Source: Clostridia bacterium | Lineage (GTDB): Bacteria; Bacillota; Clostridia; Christensenellales; CAG-138 | Assembly (NCBI GenBank): GCA_017619735.1 | Contig: JAFZRT010000029.1 | Coordinates: 114,380-178,379, forward strand | Direction of reading: 5' to 3' | DNA length: 64,000 nucleotides | In this document: in pieces, positions 26,536 through 34,727 of the stretch | Layout of the letters: every line of letters starts with the position of its first letter | Numbering within the stretch: position 1 is the first letter of the stretch | Translations under genes and position numbers: made by a program | Notes under the pieces: generated by a model | Told to the model about the DNA's origin: nothing | Database searches by the model: none | The model's input: the letters and a program-made list of their open reading frames with translations, nothing else

Positions 26536-28895
26536 CAACAATCGACCTTTCTAATGTTGTAAACGCCATACGTGACGCCGCATTCCGCTTTGTCTCCCGG
26601 GGCTATTTCGCCGGAGAGCAGCGCGCGGCTGACGGCATCCTCCGCGGTGACGGATACGACCCGCTGAATCTGCGCGGCAGAACCGCGGCATGCGGTCACT
26701 ATCCCGTCGATAACGGAAGGCGTGAACTCGATATCGATATTCTTTCGCTTTATTCGGTCCGTAAGATCGCCGATGCTCTTCTGCACAATCCTGCGAAGGT
26801 CGGCGTCCCGCAGTTTCCCGAAGGGAACGACCGAATCGACAAGCGACAGCAGCGACGAAGGAAGCTTTCTCGAAACGGAACGCATTACCCTGTCGCCGCC
26901 CTGCAAGCTCTCAGACGTAAAGCCGAGCGCATAGCCTTCGTCGTCGGTATCGACAAGAAGCACAACAACGCTGTTTCTGAAGCTGACGGGACGTCCCTTT
27001 CCGTCCTCGATCATGCCTTTGCCGAGTATCTCTGCAAAGAGCGAATGAACTGCGGGCGAGCAGAGATCCGCGGAAATCAATTCGACAACGGAAACGGGGT
27101 GCAGTCTTAAATGCTCCGTAAGCACGCCGCCTTTTTCAGCGTCCTTATAACCCGCCGGAGCACCTGTGAGGCGCATCACGGCCGCCTCGTCGGTGAGATC
27201 CATGCCGTTAAGCCGAACGGCCGAATTATTGAAAGCGGTCTCGGTCAATCGGCTGACAAGCGTATCTTTACCCGAATGGGACGGGCCGGCAAACACGAAC
27301 GAGGCGAAGGGCTTCTGCGGATCGCCCAACCCCGCCGCGGATCTTCTCAATACGGCGGCGGTCAGTGCGATCGCGTCGTCCTGGCCGAACACGGCAAAGC
27401 CGAGGCGGTCTTCAAGCCCGTTCAGCCGTTCGGCGCCGTATGAAGCGTCAAGGCCTGTCCTTTCGCTTATTACTGCGGAAATATCCTCCGCTGTTACGTG
27501 CGGCTGCGATCCCGAAACGCCCTCGAGCTTCTTTTCCTCCTCGCGGAGCTTTTCCGCAAGCTCATAGTCGCCGAGATCAGCCGCCGCCTCGATCCTGCGC
27601 CTTACGGAATACAGGTTTTCCTTGTCGGCGTTATCGAGCCTCGCCCTGGCGCATGCCTCGTCCATGAGGTCTATCGCTTTATCGGGCAGACGTCTGTCGG
27701 CAATGAACCTTACGGAAAGATCGACAGCGGCTTCAACAGCGCCGTCCTCGATCACCGTCCCGTGATGAGATTCATACTTGGACTTTAGGCCCAGGAGTAT
27801 GCTCTTTGCCTGTTCGGGCGTCGGCTCGCTCACAAGCACCGGGGTAAAACGCCGTTCGAGTGCGGCGTCCTTTTCGATATAGGCGCGGTATTCGTCGATG
27901 GTAGTGGCGCCTATCACGCGAAGCTCGCCCCTTGAAAGCGCGGGCTTCATGATATTGGCCGCGTCGACGCTTCCCTCGCCCGCTCCCGCGCCGACTATGG
28001 TGTGTATCTCGTCAATGAACAGTATCGTATTATCGTCGGAATAGAGCTCGTTTATAGCCGATTTGAGGCGCTCCTCAAACTCGCCGCGGTACTTCGTTCC
28101 CGCGATCATGGCGCCGAGATCGAGCGAAAGTATCCTCGCTCCGTAAAGCGGCTCGGGAACGTTACCGCCCGCTATCTTCAAGGCAATTCCCTCGACGATG
28201 GCCGATTTGCCTACGCCGGGTTCGCCGATCAAGACCGGATTGTTCTTGGTCCTTCGGCAGAGCGTCTGCATGACACGGGCGGTCTCCGTCTCTCTGCCTA
28301 TGACAGGATCGAGCTTTCCCGTCATGGCAAGATGTGTGAGATCCCTCGAATACGCGTCGAGCACGGGCGTAGAGCTCCTGCGGCTGCGCGGACGCCTCTC
28401 CGCGGCGATCTGCTCTCCCCTGCCCTCCGCCGAAGGCTCGTTATACTCTTCGAAATCATTATCATCTGCGCGCTGCTCGGTAAGAGACGCCCTGAGCGCC
28501 TCCCTATCGCGGCAAAGCGTGTCGATGATCCTTGCGCCCATGGAATCGCGCTCACGCATGATCGAAAGCAGTATATGCTCCGTGTCGATGAGCTCCGAGT
28601 TCATGGACTTCGCCTCGTAAAGCGAAAGCTCCAGTATCCTTTTTACCGTCTGCGTGTTGCCGAAGCTGTCCGTGAAAATGCTCCTGCCGCCGCCGACTAC
28701 GGTATCGACATAAGGCGATGCGGCCTCCTCAGTGACGCCGAAGGAGATCAGCTTTTTTGCGGTCTTATCGCCGCACTTAATAAGCCCCATCAGCAGGTGC
28801 TCGCTGCCGACAAAGCTGTGCCCGAACGATTTAGCGGCCTCCTGCGCGCCGGAAAGCGCGCTTATCGCCTGCTCGGTAAACCTGGACAGTTCCAT
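26535..28895 (-). CDS. ClpC-like AAA+ ATPase with degenerate second ATPase domain
   Basis: A 786-residue HSP100 protein: a two-repeat Clp N-domain (1-145), NBD1 (about 180-420), a UVR/M-type coiled segment (about 425-460) and NBD2 (about 480-760). NBD1 is intact, with GEPGVGKS (224-231), ILFIDEI (291-297), pore loop TKYRG and arginine finger ERRF. NBD2 is not: the Walker A region reads GPSHSGKD, the Walker B region reads VVELISAD with no DE pair, the pore loop reads GYKD instead of GYVG, and the N-R-I-D finger region reads LSLVD. An LGF tripeptide like the ClpP-binding loop remains (657-659). The gene lies outside any ctsR-mcsAB context. It is probably a specialised paralogue. Confidence 0.88.
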   Translation of the reverse strand: MELSRFTEQAISALSGAQEAAKSFGHSFVGSEHLLMGLIKCGDKTAKKLISFGVTEEAASPYVDTVVGGGRSIFTDSFGNTQTVKRILELSLYEAKSMNSELIDTEHILLSIMRERDSMGARIIDTLCRDREALRASLTEQRADDNDFEEYNEPSAEGRGEQIAAERRPRSRRSSTPVLDAYSRDLTHLAMTGKLDPVIGRETETARVMQTLCRRTKNNPVLIGEPGVGKSAIVEGIALKIAGGNVPEPLYGARILSLDLGAMIAGTKYRGEFEERLKSAINELYSDDNTILFIDEIHTIVGAGAGEGSVDAANIMKPALSRGELRVIGATTIDEYRAYIEKDAALERRFTPVLVSEPTPEQAKSILLGLKSKYESHHGTVIEDGAVEAAVDLSVRFIADRRLPDKAIDLMDEACARARLDNADKENLYSVRRRIEAAADLGDYELAEKLREEEKKLEGVSGSQPHVTAEDISAVISERTGLDASYGAERLNGLEDRLGFAVFGQDDAIALTAAVLRRSAAGLGDPQKPFASFVFAGPSHSGKDTLVSRLTETAFNNSAVRLNGMDLTDEAAVMRLTGAPAGYKDAEKGGVLTEHLRLHPVSVVELISADLCSPAVHSLFAEILGKGMIEDGKGRPVSFRNSVVVLLVDTDDEGYALGFTSESLQGGDRVMRSVSRKLPSSLLSLVDSVVPFGKLRDADLRRIVQKSIGDLTDRIKRKNIDIEFTPSVIDGIVTACRGSAAQIQRVVSVTAEDAVSRALLSGEIAPGDKAECGVTYGVYNIRKVDC

Positions 28896-28913
28896 TCTTG
28901 TTAATTCTCTTTC

Positions 28914-29246
28914 CTAGCCGGGAGGCCACTGCATGGATCTTCCGCCGAGAAGATGCATGTGAAGATGCTTCACGCTCTGTCCGCCCTCGTCGCCGGTGTT
29001 GACGACGATCCGGAAGCCCTTTTCGGCAAGCCCTTCGGAAACAGCCAGCTTTTTCGCCGTCTCGGTCAGTCGTCCGACGACCTCCGGCGGAGCGTCCATA
29101 ACGGAATCGTAATGCGTCTTCGGGATTATGAGGATATGCGTCGGCGCCTGCGGATCTATATCGCGGAACGCGAGCACATATTCATCCTCATAGACCTTGC
29201 TCGAAGGTATCTCTCCGGCAATTATCCGACAAAAGAGACAGTTCAC
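28914..29246 (-). CDS. HIT-family nucleotide hydrolase
   Basis: A 110-residue histidine-triad protein of the HINT type. It has the N-terminal CLFCRIIAGEIPSSKVYEDE, the block HILIIPKTHY and the HIT motif HLHMHLLGG. Such proteins hydrolyse nucleoside phosphoramidates or dinucleotides. The GTG at 29246 is chosen because GGAGG lies nine bases upstream and the protein then begins at the family N-terminus; a longer frame to 29282 is less likely. It overlaps the 3' end of mtaB by 59 bases in another frame, an unusually long overlap. Confidence 0.93.
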   Translation of the reverse strand: MNCLFCRIIAGEIPSSKVYEDEYVLAFRDIDPQAPTHILIIPKTHYDSVMDAPPEVVGRLTETAKKLAVSEGLAEKGFRIVVNTGDEGGQSVKHLHMHLLGGRSMQWPPG

Positions 29247-30525
29247 CGTTCTTATCCTCCGTGATCGATCTGATATTAACATCGGCGAAGGTATTGGGCT
29301 CGGCGTCAGCTGTGAGCACCCTCACATAGCTGTCCGTAAAGCCGAAATACAGCCCGCCGTCATGTTTGGATTCGATGAGCACCCTTTCGGTTCGTCCTAT
29401 GAACCTTTCCAAAAAGGTTCTTTCAAGCAACCGGCCGACAGAAATGAGTTCCTGTGCCCTTGCGGATTTTTCCGCGTTCGTGAGCTGACCGGGCATCCTG
29501 TCCGCAAGAGTGCCGCTCCTTCTCGAATAGGGGAAAACGTGCACACGCGCAAAGCCGATGCGCTTCATAAAGTCGATGGTTTCGAGGTGCTCTTCCTCCG
29601 TCTCCCCGGCAAAGCCCGCTATGACGTCCGTTGTCACGGCGACGCGTTCCCGTTCCGGACCGTAGCTCGAGCGGATCTTTTCGACTATCTCGGCGTATTC
29701 ATCCGCCGTGTATCCGCGCCTCATCCTTTGGAGCACGGTCGTAGAACCGCTCTGAAGCGACAGATGGAACTGCCGGCAGACGCGGCCGCAGGATGTTATC
29801 CTCGAAATCATTTCGTCGGTAAGACCATGCGGTTCAAGCGAGCCGAGACGGATACGCTTGATACCGTCAAGCCCTTCGGCGCAGTCGACGGCGTCCGCAA
29901 GATCGACGCCGCCTATATCCTTGCCGTAATCGGTAAGGTGGATTCCGGTGAACACGACCTCGGCAAAGCCCGCCTTTTCCAGAAGCTCGAGCTCGCGCCG
30001 GACGGACGATAGGCTGCGGCTCCTGACCGCGCCCCTTGCGTAGGGTATCGCGCAGTAGGAACAGAACCTGTTGCAGCCGTCCTGTATCTTAAGATATGCC
30101 CGCGTGCGGCCCTCCGCAGTGGCGGACATCTCCTCGAATCCGCGCTTATGCATTACGTCCTCTACGAGAAGCACATGCGAGCCGCCTTCGAGAAGCTCGG
30201 AAACCACCTCGGCGATCCTGTTCTTTTCAGAGGAGCCGAGCACCGCCGATACTCCGGGCAGCGCGGAGGCAGCTTCGGGATATCTCTGCGACCAGCAGCC
30301 GGTTACGATTATCTTTGCATCGGGATTCAGCCTGCGGCATTTGGAGATCATCTGCCGTGATTTCCTGTCGGCTATGTTGGTGACGGTACAGGTATTGACG
30401 ATGCAGATATTCGCCGGATCGTTTTCGGGAACTATCTCAAAGCCGCGGCTCCTCAAAAGCCCGGCCATGGCGTCGCTTTCATAGCTGTTCACCCTGCAAC
30501 CCAATGTCAGGATCGATACCTTCAT
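29188..30525 (-). CDS. mtaB: tRNA threonylcarbamoyladenosine methylthiotransferase MtaB
   Basis: Radical-SAM enzyme that converts t6A37 to ms2t6A37 in tRNAs reading ANN codons. The 445-residue protein has the UPF0004 domain (TLGCRVNSYESDA, IVNTCTVT, VTGCWSQ, supplying three Fe-S cysteines), the radical-SAM cluster CNRFCSYC, and a C-terminal TRAM-like domain. The N-terminal TLGCRVN motif separates MtaB from MiaB. The ATG at 30525 overlaps the rsmE stop (TGATG). It is in the prmA-rsmE-mtaB-HIT operon, a frequent Firmicutes arrangement. Confidence 0.95.
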   Translation of the reverse strand: MKVSILTLGCRVNSYESDAMAGLLRSRGFEIVPENDPANICIVNTCTVTNIADRKSRQMISKCRRLNPDAKIIVTGCWSQRYPEAASALPGVSAVLGSSEKNRIAEVVSELLEGGSHVLLVEDVMHKRGFEEMSATAEGRTRAYLKIQDGCNRFCSYCAIPYARGAVRSRSLSSVRRELELLEKAGFAEVVFTGIHLTDYGKDIGGVDLADAVDCAEGLDGIKRIRLGSLEPHGLTDEMISRITSCGRVCRQFHLSLQSGSTTVLQRMRRGYTADEYAEIVEKIRSSYGPERERVAVTTDVIAGFAGETEEEHLETIDFMKRIGFARVHVFPYSRRSGTLADRMPGQLTNAEKSARAQELISVGRLLERTFLERFIGRTERVLIESKHDGGLYFGFTDSYVRVLTADAEPNTFADVNIRSITEDKNGELSLLSDNCRRDTFEQGL

Positions 30526-31247
30526 CACTGCTCCAATTCATACATTATCTGGGCGAGCATTGCCATACCGGCGGTCTCCGTCCTCAGTATCCTGCGGCCG
30601 AGAGACACGGCGGTCCCACCGCAGGCCAATACTCTCTCGACCTCGGCGGGTTCGAATCCGCCCTCAGGACCTATTACTATCGCGATGTTATCCTTTACGT
30701 TACCGCTCCTCAGAACGGCTTTGAGGCTGTTTTCGTCTTCATTCTCATATGCTATAAGCACCGAATCGAACGCGCTCAGATCGAGCTTGGCGAGCTCAGA
30801 CGGCCTGTCTATCCCCGGGACCTTCGCCCTGCCGCACTGTTTCGCCGCCTCCTGCGCGACCTTCTGCCAGCGCAGGAGCTTGCCGTCGCGGCCGTCGGGC
30901 TTCACGACGCATCTTCTTGATACTGCGGGGATTATACGGCTGACGCCGAGCTCGACGCATTTCTGGATTATGACCTCCATCTTGCCCTGTTTGGGAAGAC
31001 ACTGGATGAGAGTGACCGTGACCGCGGGATCGGCCGAACAGACCTGTCTGTCCTCTATCCGCAGCGCGACGGAATCGTCTGTGAGCGACGTTATCACGGC
31101 AAGGCATTCGGTGCCCGTGCCGTTTATGAGCAGGACTTCATCCCCCTCGCTCATGCGGAGCACGGTCTTAATATGGCGCGCCTCATCGCCCGTCAGTAAA
31201 ACGGTATCGCTCCCGATATCGAGGTTTTCCGCAAAGAAGCGCCTCAT
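30525..31247 (-). CDS. rsmE: 16S rRNA (uracil1498-N3)-methyltransferase
   Basis: The 240-residue SPOUT methyltransferase has an N-terminal PUA-like domain (MRRFFAENLD, DEARHIKTVLRM) and the knot motifs IVIGPEGGF and LGRRILRTETA near the C-terminus. It methylates U1498 of 16S rRNA. Its start overlaps the prmA stop by four bases, and its stop overlaps the mtaB start. Confidence 0.97.
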   Translation of the reverse strand: MRRFFAENLDIGSDTVLLTGDEARHIKTVLRMSEGDEVLLINGTGTECLAVITSLTDDSVALRIEDRQVCSADPAVTVTLIQCLPKQGKMEVIIQKCVELGVSRIIPAVSRRCVVKPDGRDGKLLRWQKVAQEAAKQCGRAKVPGIDRPSELAKLDLSAFDSVLIAYENEDENSLKAVLRSGNVKDNIAIVIGPEGGFEPAEVERVLACGGTAVSLGRRILRTETAGMAMLAQIMYELEQ

Positions 31248-32215
31248 TTGAGAGTCGCCTCAAGCGCGCGCCAATCGTCCCCCGCGAGGACTTTATTGAC
31301 CTGCAGGCCGTTTTCCTCGAGAGCTGCCACGACATCGTCAAGTCTGTCGTCGATTATACCGGAGGAGATGAAAACGGAGTCCTTATGCATTATCTGCGGA
31401 ACGAGCGGCGCGAGAGCGATAATGACGTTCGCGACGATGTTCGCAAGCACGATATCGTATTTGCGCCTTGTGACGGCCGTCCGTATCTGTTTGTCGGAGA
31501 GGATATCGCCCGTGTAGACGGTGTATTTCATTATATCTATGCCGTTGTTCTCGGCTGTTTCGGCCGCGATCTTCGTCGCGACGGGATCGATATCGAGAGC
31601 AACGGCCTCCGCGGCTCCCATCAGTATAGCAGACGCGGAGAGTATGCCGCTGCCGCATCCTATGTCGGCGACGAGCTCACCGCCCTTAATACGCTTTTCA
31701 AGCAATTCAAGGCACATCCTGGTTGTATGGTGTGTGCCGGTGCCGAAAGCCATGCCGGGATCGATACGGAGCACGGCCCTCGTTCCGTCGTCCTCCGCCT
31801 CCTCCCAGGTGGGGCATACGGTAAGCTTGTCCCCTACGTTGATGGGCTTGAAGTACGCCTTCCAGTTGTTGGCCCAATCCTCCTCGTCTATCTCGCGCGA
31901 GACGACCTCGAGCGAGCCGAGCCGGACGCCTATCTCGCTCTCCATCTCCTTCAGTTCCGCCATAGACTCGCGCACCTTATCGGCCATACCGTCATTTTCG
32001 GGGACGAGAGCGAGGTACGCCCTCACGGCCGGCGATTCGTTTATCGCGGCGTCGTCGGCGTAATCCCAGTATTTGACGGCGTCGTTCATAAGACGCTCTA
32101 CGGCCTCCCTGCCCTGAACGACGGAGACTTCGTTTATACCGAGCATGGATAGTCTCGCGGAGACTATGTCCGCGCCTTCATCGGTCGTGGCGACCGAGAT
32201 CTCGAGCCATTTCAT
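31244..32215 (-). CDS. prmA: Ribosomal protein L11 methyltransferase
   Basis: The ATG at 32215 is preceded by GGAGG at good spacing and gives MKWLEISVATTDEGAD, the normal family N-terminus; seven extra upstream residues are excluded. The 323-residue protein has the N-terminal L11-recognition domain and a SAM-binding domain with VADIGCGSGILS and the catalytic-site block NIVANVIIALAP. It trimethylates ribosomal protein L11. It is the first gene of prmA-rsmE-mtaB-HIT-clpC-glycerate kinase. Confidence 0.97.
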   Translation of the reverse strand: MKWLEISVATTDEGADIVSARLSMLGINEVSVVQGREAVERLMNDAVKYWDYADDAAINESPAVRAYLALVPENDGMADKVRESMAELKEMESEIGVRLGSLEVVSREIDEEDWANNWKAYFKPINVGDKLTVCPTWEEAEDDGTRAVLRIDPGMAFGTGTHHTTRMCLELLEKRIKGGELVADIGCGSGILSASAILMGAAEAVALDIDPVATKIAAETAENNGIDIMKYTVYTGDILSDKQIRTAVTRRKYDIVLANIVANVIIALAPLVPQIMHKDSVFISSGIIDDRLDDVVAALEENGLQVNKVLAGDDWRALEATLK

Positions 32216-32250
32216 GATATCCCTCCGGATCTGCATATCTTTACAAATGG

Positions 32251-32256
32251 ATTATA
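32251..32256 (-). promoter_or_regulatory. Extended -10 element for the prmA operon
   Basis: On the minus strand TATAAT is preceded by TGT, an extended -10, about 35 bases upstream of the prmA ATG. The -35 region at 17 bases (TATGCA) is poor. Confidence 0.5.
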
Positions 32257-32284
32257 ACACGAAACAGCCGTTTTGCATAGATGT

Positions 32285-32314
32285 ATCATTTTTCATTTGC
32301 CCTGATAATAGAAT
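32285..32314 (+). promoter_or_regulatory. Candidate sigma-E-type promoter of the sipL-like gene
   Basis: ATCATTTT (32285-32292) and AATAGAAT (32307-32314) are 14 bases apart, the same -35 core and spacing as the candidate site before spoIVA. The -10 matches six of eight positions of CATACAAT. The ATG lies about 30 bases downstream with AAAGGAG between. Confidence 0.35.
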
Positions 32315-32345
32315 CGAATGAGCATAAAAGAAAAGGAGTTCGAAT

Positions 32346-33824
32346 ATGGAGCTTATCTGGAAAGAGATAGAAGCCGAAAGGCTGATCTGCAGAACGAAAG
32401 AGCAGGTCTCGATCAACGGCGTGCTGCCGTCCCCGGACGGAAGGACCCCGCGCGAGATACCCGGCTGCACGGCAAAGGTCGTGATCGACGAAGCCGCGAC
32501 CGGCACCGACATGGTAAACGTCCGCGGACGGATATGCGTTTCCGTTACGGCGATAGACGAAAGCGGCGTGCCGTTCGCATTCGAGTCCGCCGCCGAGTTC
32601 ACGCACGAAATGGAAGCGAAAAACGCCATGGCGGGCATGACCGCAGAGGTGCGGCCTGTCATACAGTCGCTGACGGTCACGCCCTCGCCGGAGGGAGGCA
32701 TACTCTCCGCATCCGTCGATATGGAGCTCATCGTTGTCAATGATGCGCCGTTAAGGGTGACCGGCGGCATATCCGGCGTTGAGGATCTCGAGACAAAATA
32801 CGAAAAGGTCTGCGTATGCAGGCGCGTGCAGGTCGGCCGTGAAGATCTGCGTCTGCGCGAGGAGATAGCGGCTGAAGGAGTCGAGGACGTCATCTCGGCC
32901 GAAGGCGCCGTCTGCGTGCGCGAAACGGTTTTCGAGCAGGGAGCCGCGACCGTGAGCGGGACTGTAACTGTTTCCGCGGTCACGCTCGACGGCAGCGGAC
33001 GTATGGCCCAGATCGTGAGGCAGATACCCTTTCGGGAAAGGATCGCCGTCGATTCGAAGGCGGGCGGCCTTTACTGCACGGCCGAGCTCGGTTCGCTGTA
33101 TCTGCGCGCGCTCGGCGCCGAGTTCGCCGTGATCGCCATGGAAGCGGAGATCGGGTTCACTGTTTACGGCATACAAAAGTCCGAGCTCGAGCTTCCCGTC
33201 GACGCATTCTCCCCCACCATCGCATTCGATTGCCTGAAGGAGGATATTACGTTCATCAGCCATACCGGAGCCGCGGCAGCTCAAACGACGATACGCGAAA
33301 CCGTCTATCTGCCCGCAAGCGCTCCGGAGATTGCTTCACCCCTGTTCGCCTTCGCAAGGCCGGTCATCACCGAGGCCGCGGCGGAGAACGGGACGTTGAA
33401 CATAAGCGGCGTGCTGCTAACGACCGTGGTATACGAGAGCGATACGGGCAGGAGCTATACCTTCATGGACGAGATACCGTTCGAGGCGGTCACCGAAGCC
33501 GGGGCGGACGTCGACCGGGCTGACGTCGAATCCAGCTGTACTGCGAGCATTACAGGATACGATACGGGGAGCGTGCAGGTGCAGTATAACCTCGTAACGG
33601 AAACGCAGTTCAGCCGGGAGATACGCTGCTCTGCCGCCGTCGGATTGGCCGAGACGGAGCGAAAGGAGAAGTCTTCAGGCATTGTGGTATGCTTCGCATC
33701 GGAGGGCGAAACGGCATTCGACGCGGCGAAGAGGTGGTCTGTACCCAGCGCCGACGTCAGAAAGATCAATCCCGACGCCGAAGAACCTTATAAAGAGGGT
33801 CAGGGACTGATAATCCTTCTGTAA
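32346..33824 (+). CDS. sipL: SipL-like spore morphogenetic protein (SPOCS/DUF3794 repeats plus LysM)
   Basis: The 492-residue protein has repeated beta-rich DUF3794/SPOCS domains. One repeat begins with EQVSINGVLPSP and a later one with ETVYLPASAPEIASPLF. It ends in a LysM-like domain (about 447-492, GIVVCFASEGETAFDAAKRW...). This architecture matches SipL of Clostridioides difficile, whose LysM domain binds SpoIVA and attaches the coat to the forespore. The SpoIVA gene lies 19 kb upstream. Start ATG with AAAGGAG. The ortholog call rests on domain architecture and the sporulation context; related SPOCS proteins with other roles exist. Confidence 0.8.
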   Translation: MELIWKEIEAERLICRTKEQVSINGVLPSPDGRTPREIPGCTAKVVIDEAATGTDMVNVRGRICVSVTAIDESGVPFAFESAAEFTHEMEAKNAMAGMTAEVRPVIQSLTVTPSPEGGILSASVDMELIVVNDAPLRVTGGISGVEDLETKYEKVCVCRRVQVGREDLRLREEIAAEGVEDVISAEGAVCVRETVFEQGAATVSGTVTVSAVTLDGSGRMAQIVRQIPFRERIAVDSKAGGLYCTAELGSLYLRALGAEFAVIAMEAEIGFTVYGIQKSELELPVDAFSPTIAFDCLKEDITFISHTGAAAAQTTIRETVYLPASAPEIASPLFAFARPVITEAAAENGTLNISGVLLTTVVYESDTGRSYTFMDEIPFEAVTEAGADVDRADVESSCTASITGYDTGSVQVQYNLVTETQFSREIRCSAAVGLAETERKEKSSGIVVCFASEGETAFDAAKRWSVPSADVRKINPDAEEPYKEGQGLIILL

Positions 33825-33835
33825 AGCCGAAAAGA

Positions 33836-33867
33836 ATAAAGGCCGCGCGAGCGGCCTTATTTGTTTA
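33836..33867. terminator. Bidirectional terminator between sipL and tspO
   Basis: An 8-bp perfect stem AAGGCCGC/GCGGCCTT (33839-33846, 33851-33858) with a GCGA tetraloop has ATTTGTTT on the plus side and TTATTCTTTTC on the minus side, between convergent genes. Confidence 0.9.
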
Positions 33868-33880
33868 TATGACGAAGCTG

Positions 33881-34360
33881 TTATCGATTCAGTATGAACG
33901 TCCCGAGATTCAGGTATGCGGCGAATACGAGCCATATGAGATACGGGAACTGCAGATTTCCCGCTGGGACGTCTATTCTCTTGAACCTGCCGATCATTAT
34001 CACGGTCAGCGCAATGAGAATGAGCAGCCATACGAACGCGACCAATCTCAATTCGAGCTCAAAGAATATGGGCGACCAAAGGGCGTTGACAATGAGCTGC
34101 GCGGCATAGATCATGAGCGCCGGCTTTGTTTCCTGCGTGTCGGCAAGATACACCCTTGCGGCGGAAATACCCATCAAAGTATAGAGTATCGTCCACGCCA
34201 CGGGAAACAGCCAGCCGGGCGGGGACAGCGGCGGCTGTTTGAGCTCCGCAAACTCCTTCATGCCCTTCATGCTCAGCAGCGCGGACAGTCCGCCGACAGC
34301 AAGAGCCGCGGCTATGCTGATGCCGTATACCAGTGCTTTATTGCTTTTTTTCCTGATCAT
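33881..34360 (-). CDS. tspO: TspO/MBR family tryptophan-rich membrane protein
   Basis: A 159-residue protein with five hydrophobic segments and the signature PPLSPPGWLFPVAWTILYTLMG. Later blocks AAQLIVNALWSPIFF and FPYLIWLVFAAYLN are also typical. TspO proteins bind porphyrins and related ligands and influence tetrapyrrole handling or stress responses. The ATG at 34360 has a GGAGG upstream; the in-frame ATG at 34384 is too close to a TATAAT to be the start. Monocistronic, divergent from rpmB. Confidence 0.93.
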   Translation of the reverse strand: MIRKKSNKALVYGISIAAALAVGGLSALLSMKGMKEFAELKQPPLSPPGWLFPVAWTILYTLMGISAARVYLADTQETKPALMIYAAQLIVNALWSPIFFELELRLVAFVWLLILIALTVIMIGRFKRIDVPAGNLQFPYLIWLVFAAYLNLGTFILNR

Positions 34361-34390
34361 GACCTCGTTTCCTCCGGTTATCATAATAAT

Positions 34391-34396
34391 ATTATA
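34391..34396 (-). promoter_or_regulatory. -10-like element for tspO
   Basis: On the minus strand TATAAT lies about 31 bases before the chosen ATG. No good -35 is seen at 16-18 bases in this A/T-rich stretch. Confidence 0.3.
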
Positions 34397-34422
34397 TATG
34401 CTTATTTTTCTTAAAAATATGC

Positions 34423-34451
34423 TTGCAATTTGAAAACAAGCGTGGTAAAAT
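34423..34451 (+). promoter_or_regulatory. Sigma-A promoter of rpmB-glyQS
   Basis: TTGCAA (34423-34428) and TAAAAT (34446-34451) are 17 bases apart, with TGG before the -10 (extended -10). The leader to the rpmB ATG is about 62 bases, and no T-box-like structure is evident. Confidence 0.8.
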
Positions 34452-34519
34452 ACTTGCGTTTGATTTTTAAGCCATCGTTCAATGAGCGAAAAGGTTTATC
34501 TCGGCAAGGAGGTGTAAAT

Positions 34520-34711
34520 ATGAGTAAGTTTTGTGAGGTTTGCGGTAAGGGTACCATGAGCGGCAATCTGGTCAGCCATTCCAACAGGAAGACGAGGACG
34601 AGCTGGGCTCCCAACATTCAGCGCGTAAATGTCATCGTTAACGGTACTCCCAGGAAGATGAACGTCTGCACGCGTTGTCTCCGTACCGGCAGGGTACAGC
34701 GCAGCGTCTGA
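34520..34711 (+). CDS. rpmB: 50S ribosomal protein L28
   Basis: A 63-residue ribosomal protein. It begins MSKFCEVCGKGTMSGN and includes SHSNRKTRTSWAPNIQ. Two CxxC pairs (CEVC and CTRC) indicate the zinc-binding form. A strong AAGGAGG precedes the ATG. It is 16 bases upstream of the glycyl-tRNA synthetase gene and probably cotranscribed with it. Confidence 0.98.
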   Translation: MSKFCEVCGKGTMSGNLVSHSNRKTRTSWAPNIQRVNVIVNGTPRKMNVCTRCLRTGRVQRSV

Positions 34712-34727
34712 TCGCGCAGGGCACATT

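Noticed and set aside
34452..34727. T-box riboswitch for glycyl-tRNA synthetase
   Set aside because: glyQS follows rpmB by only 16 bases, and the leader before rpmB is about 60 bases, too short for a T-box. No specifier-loop or antiterminator pattern is seen.
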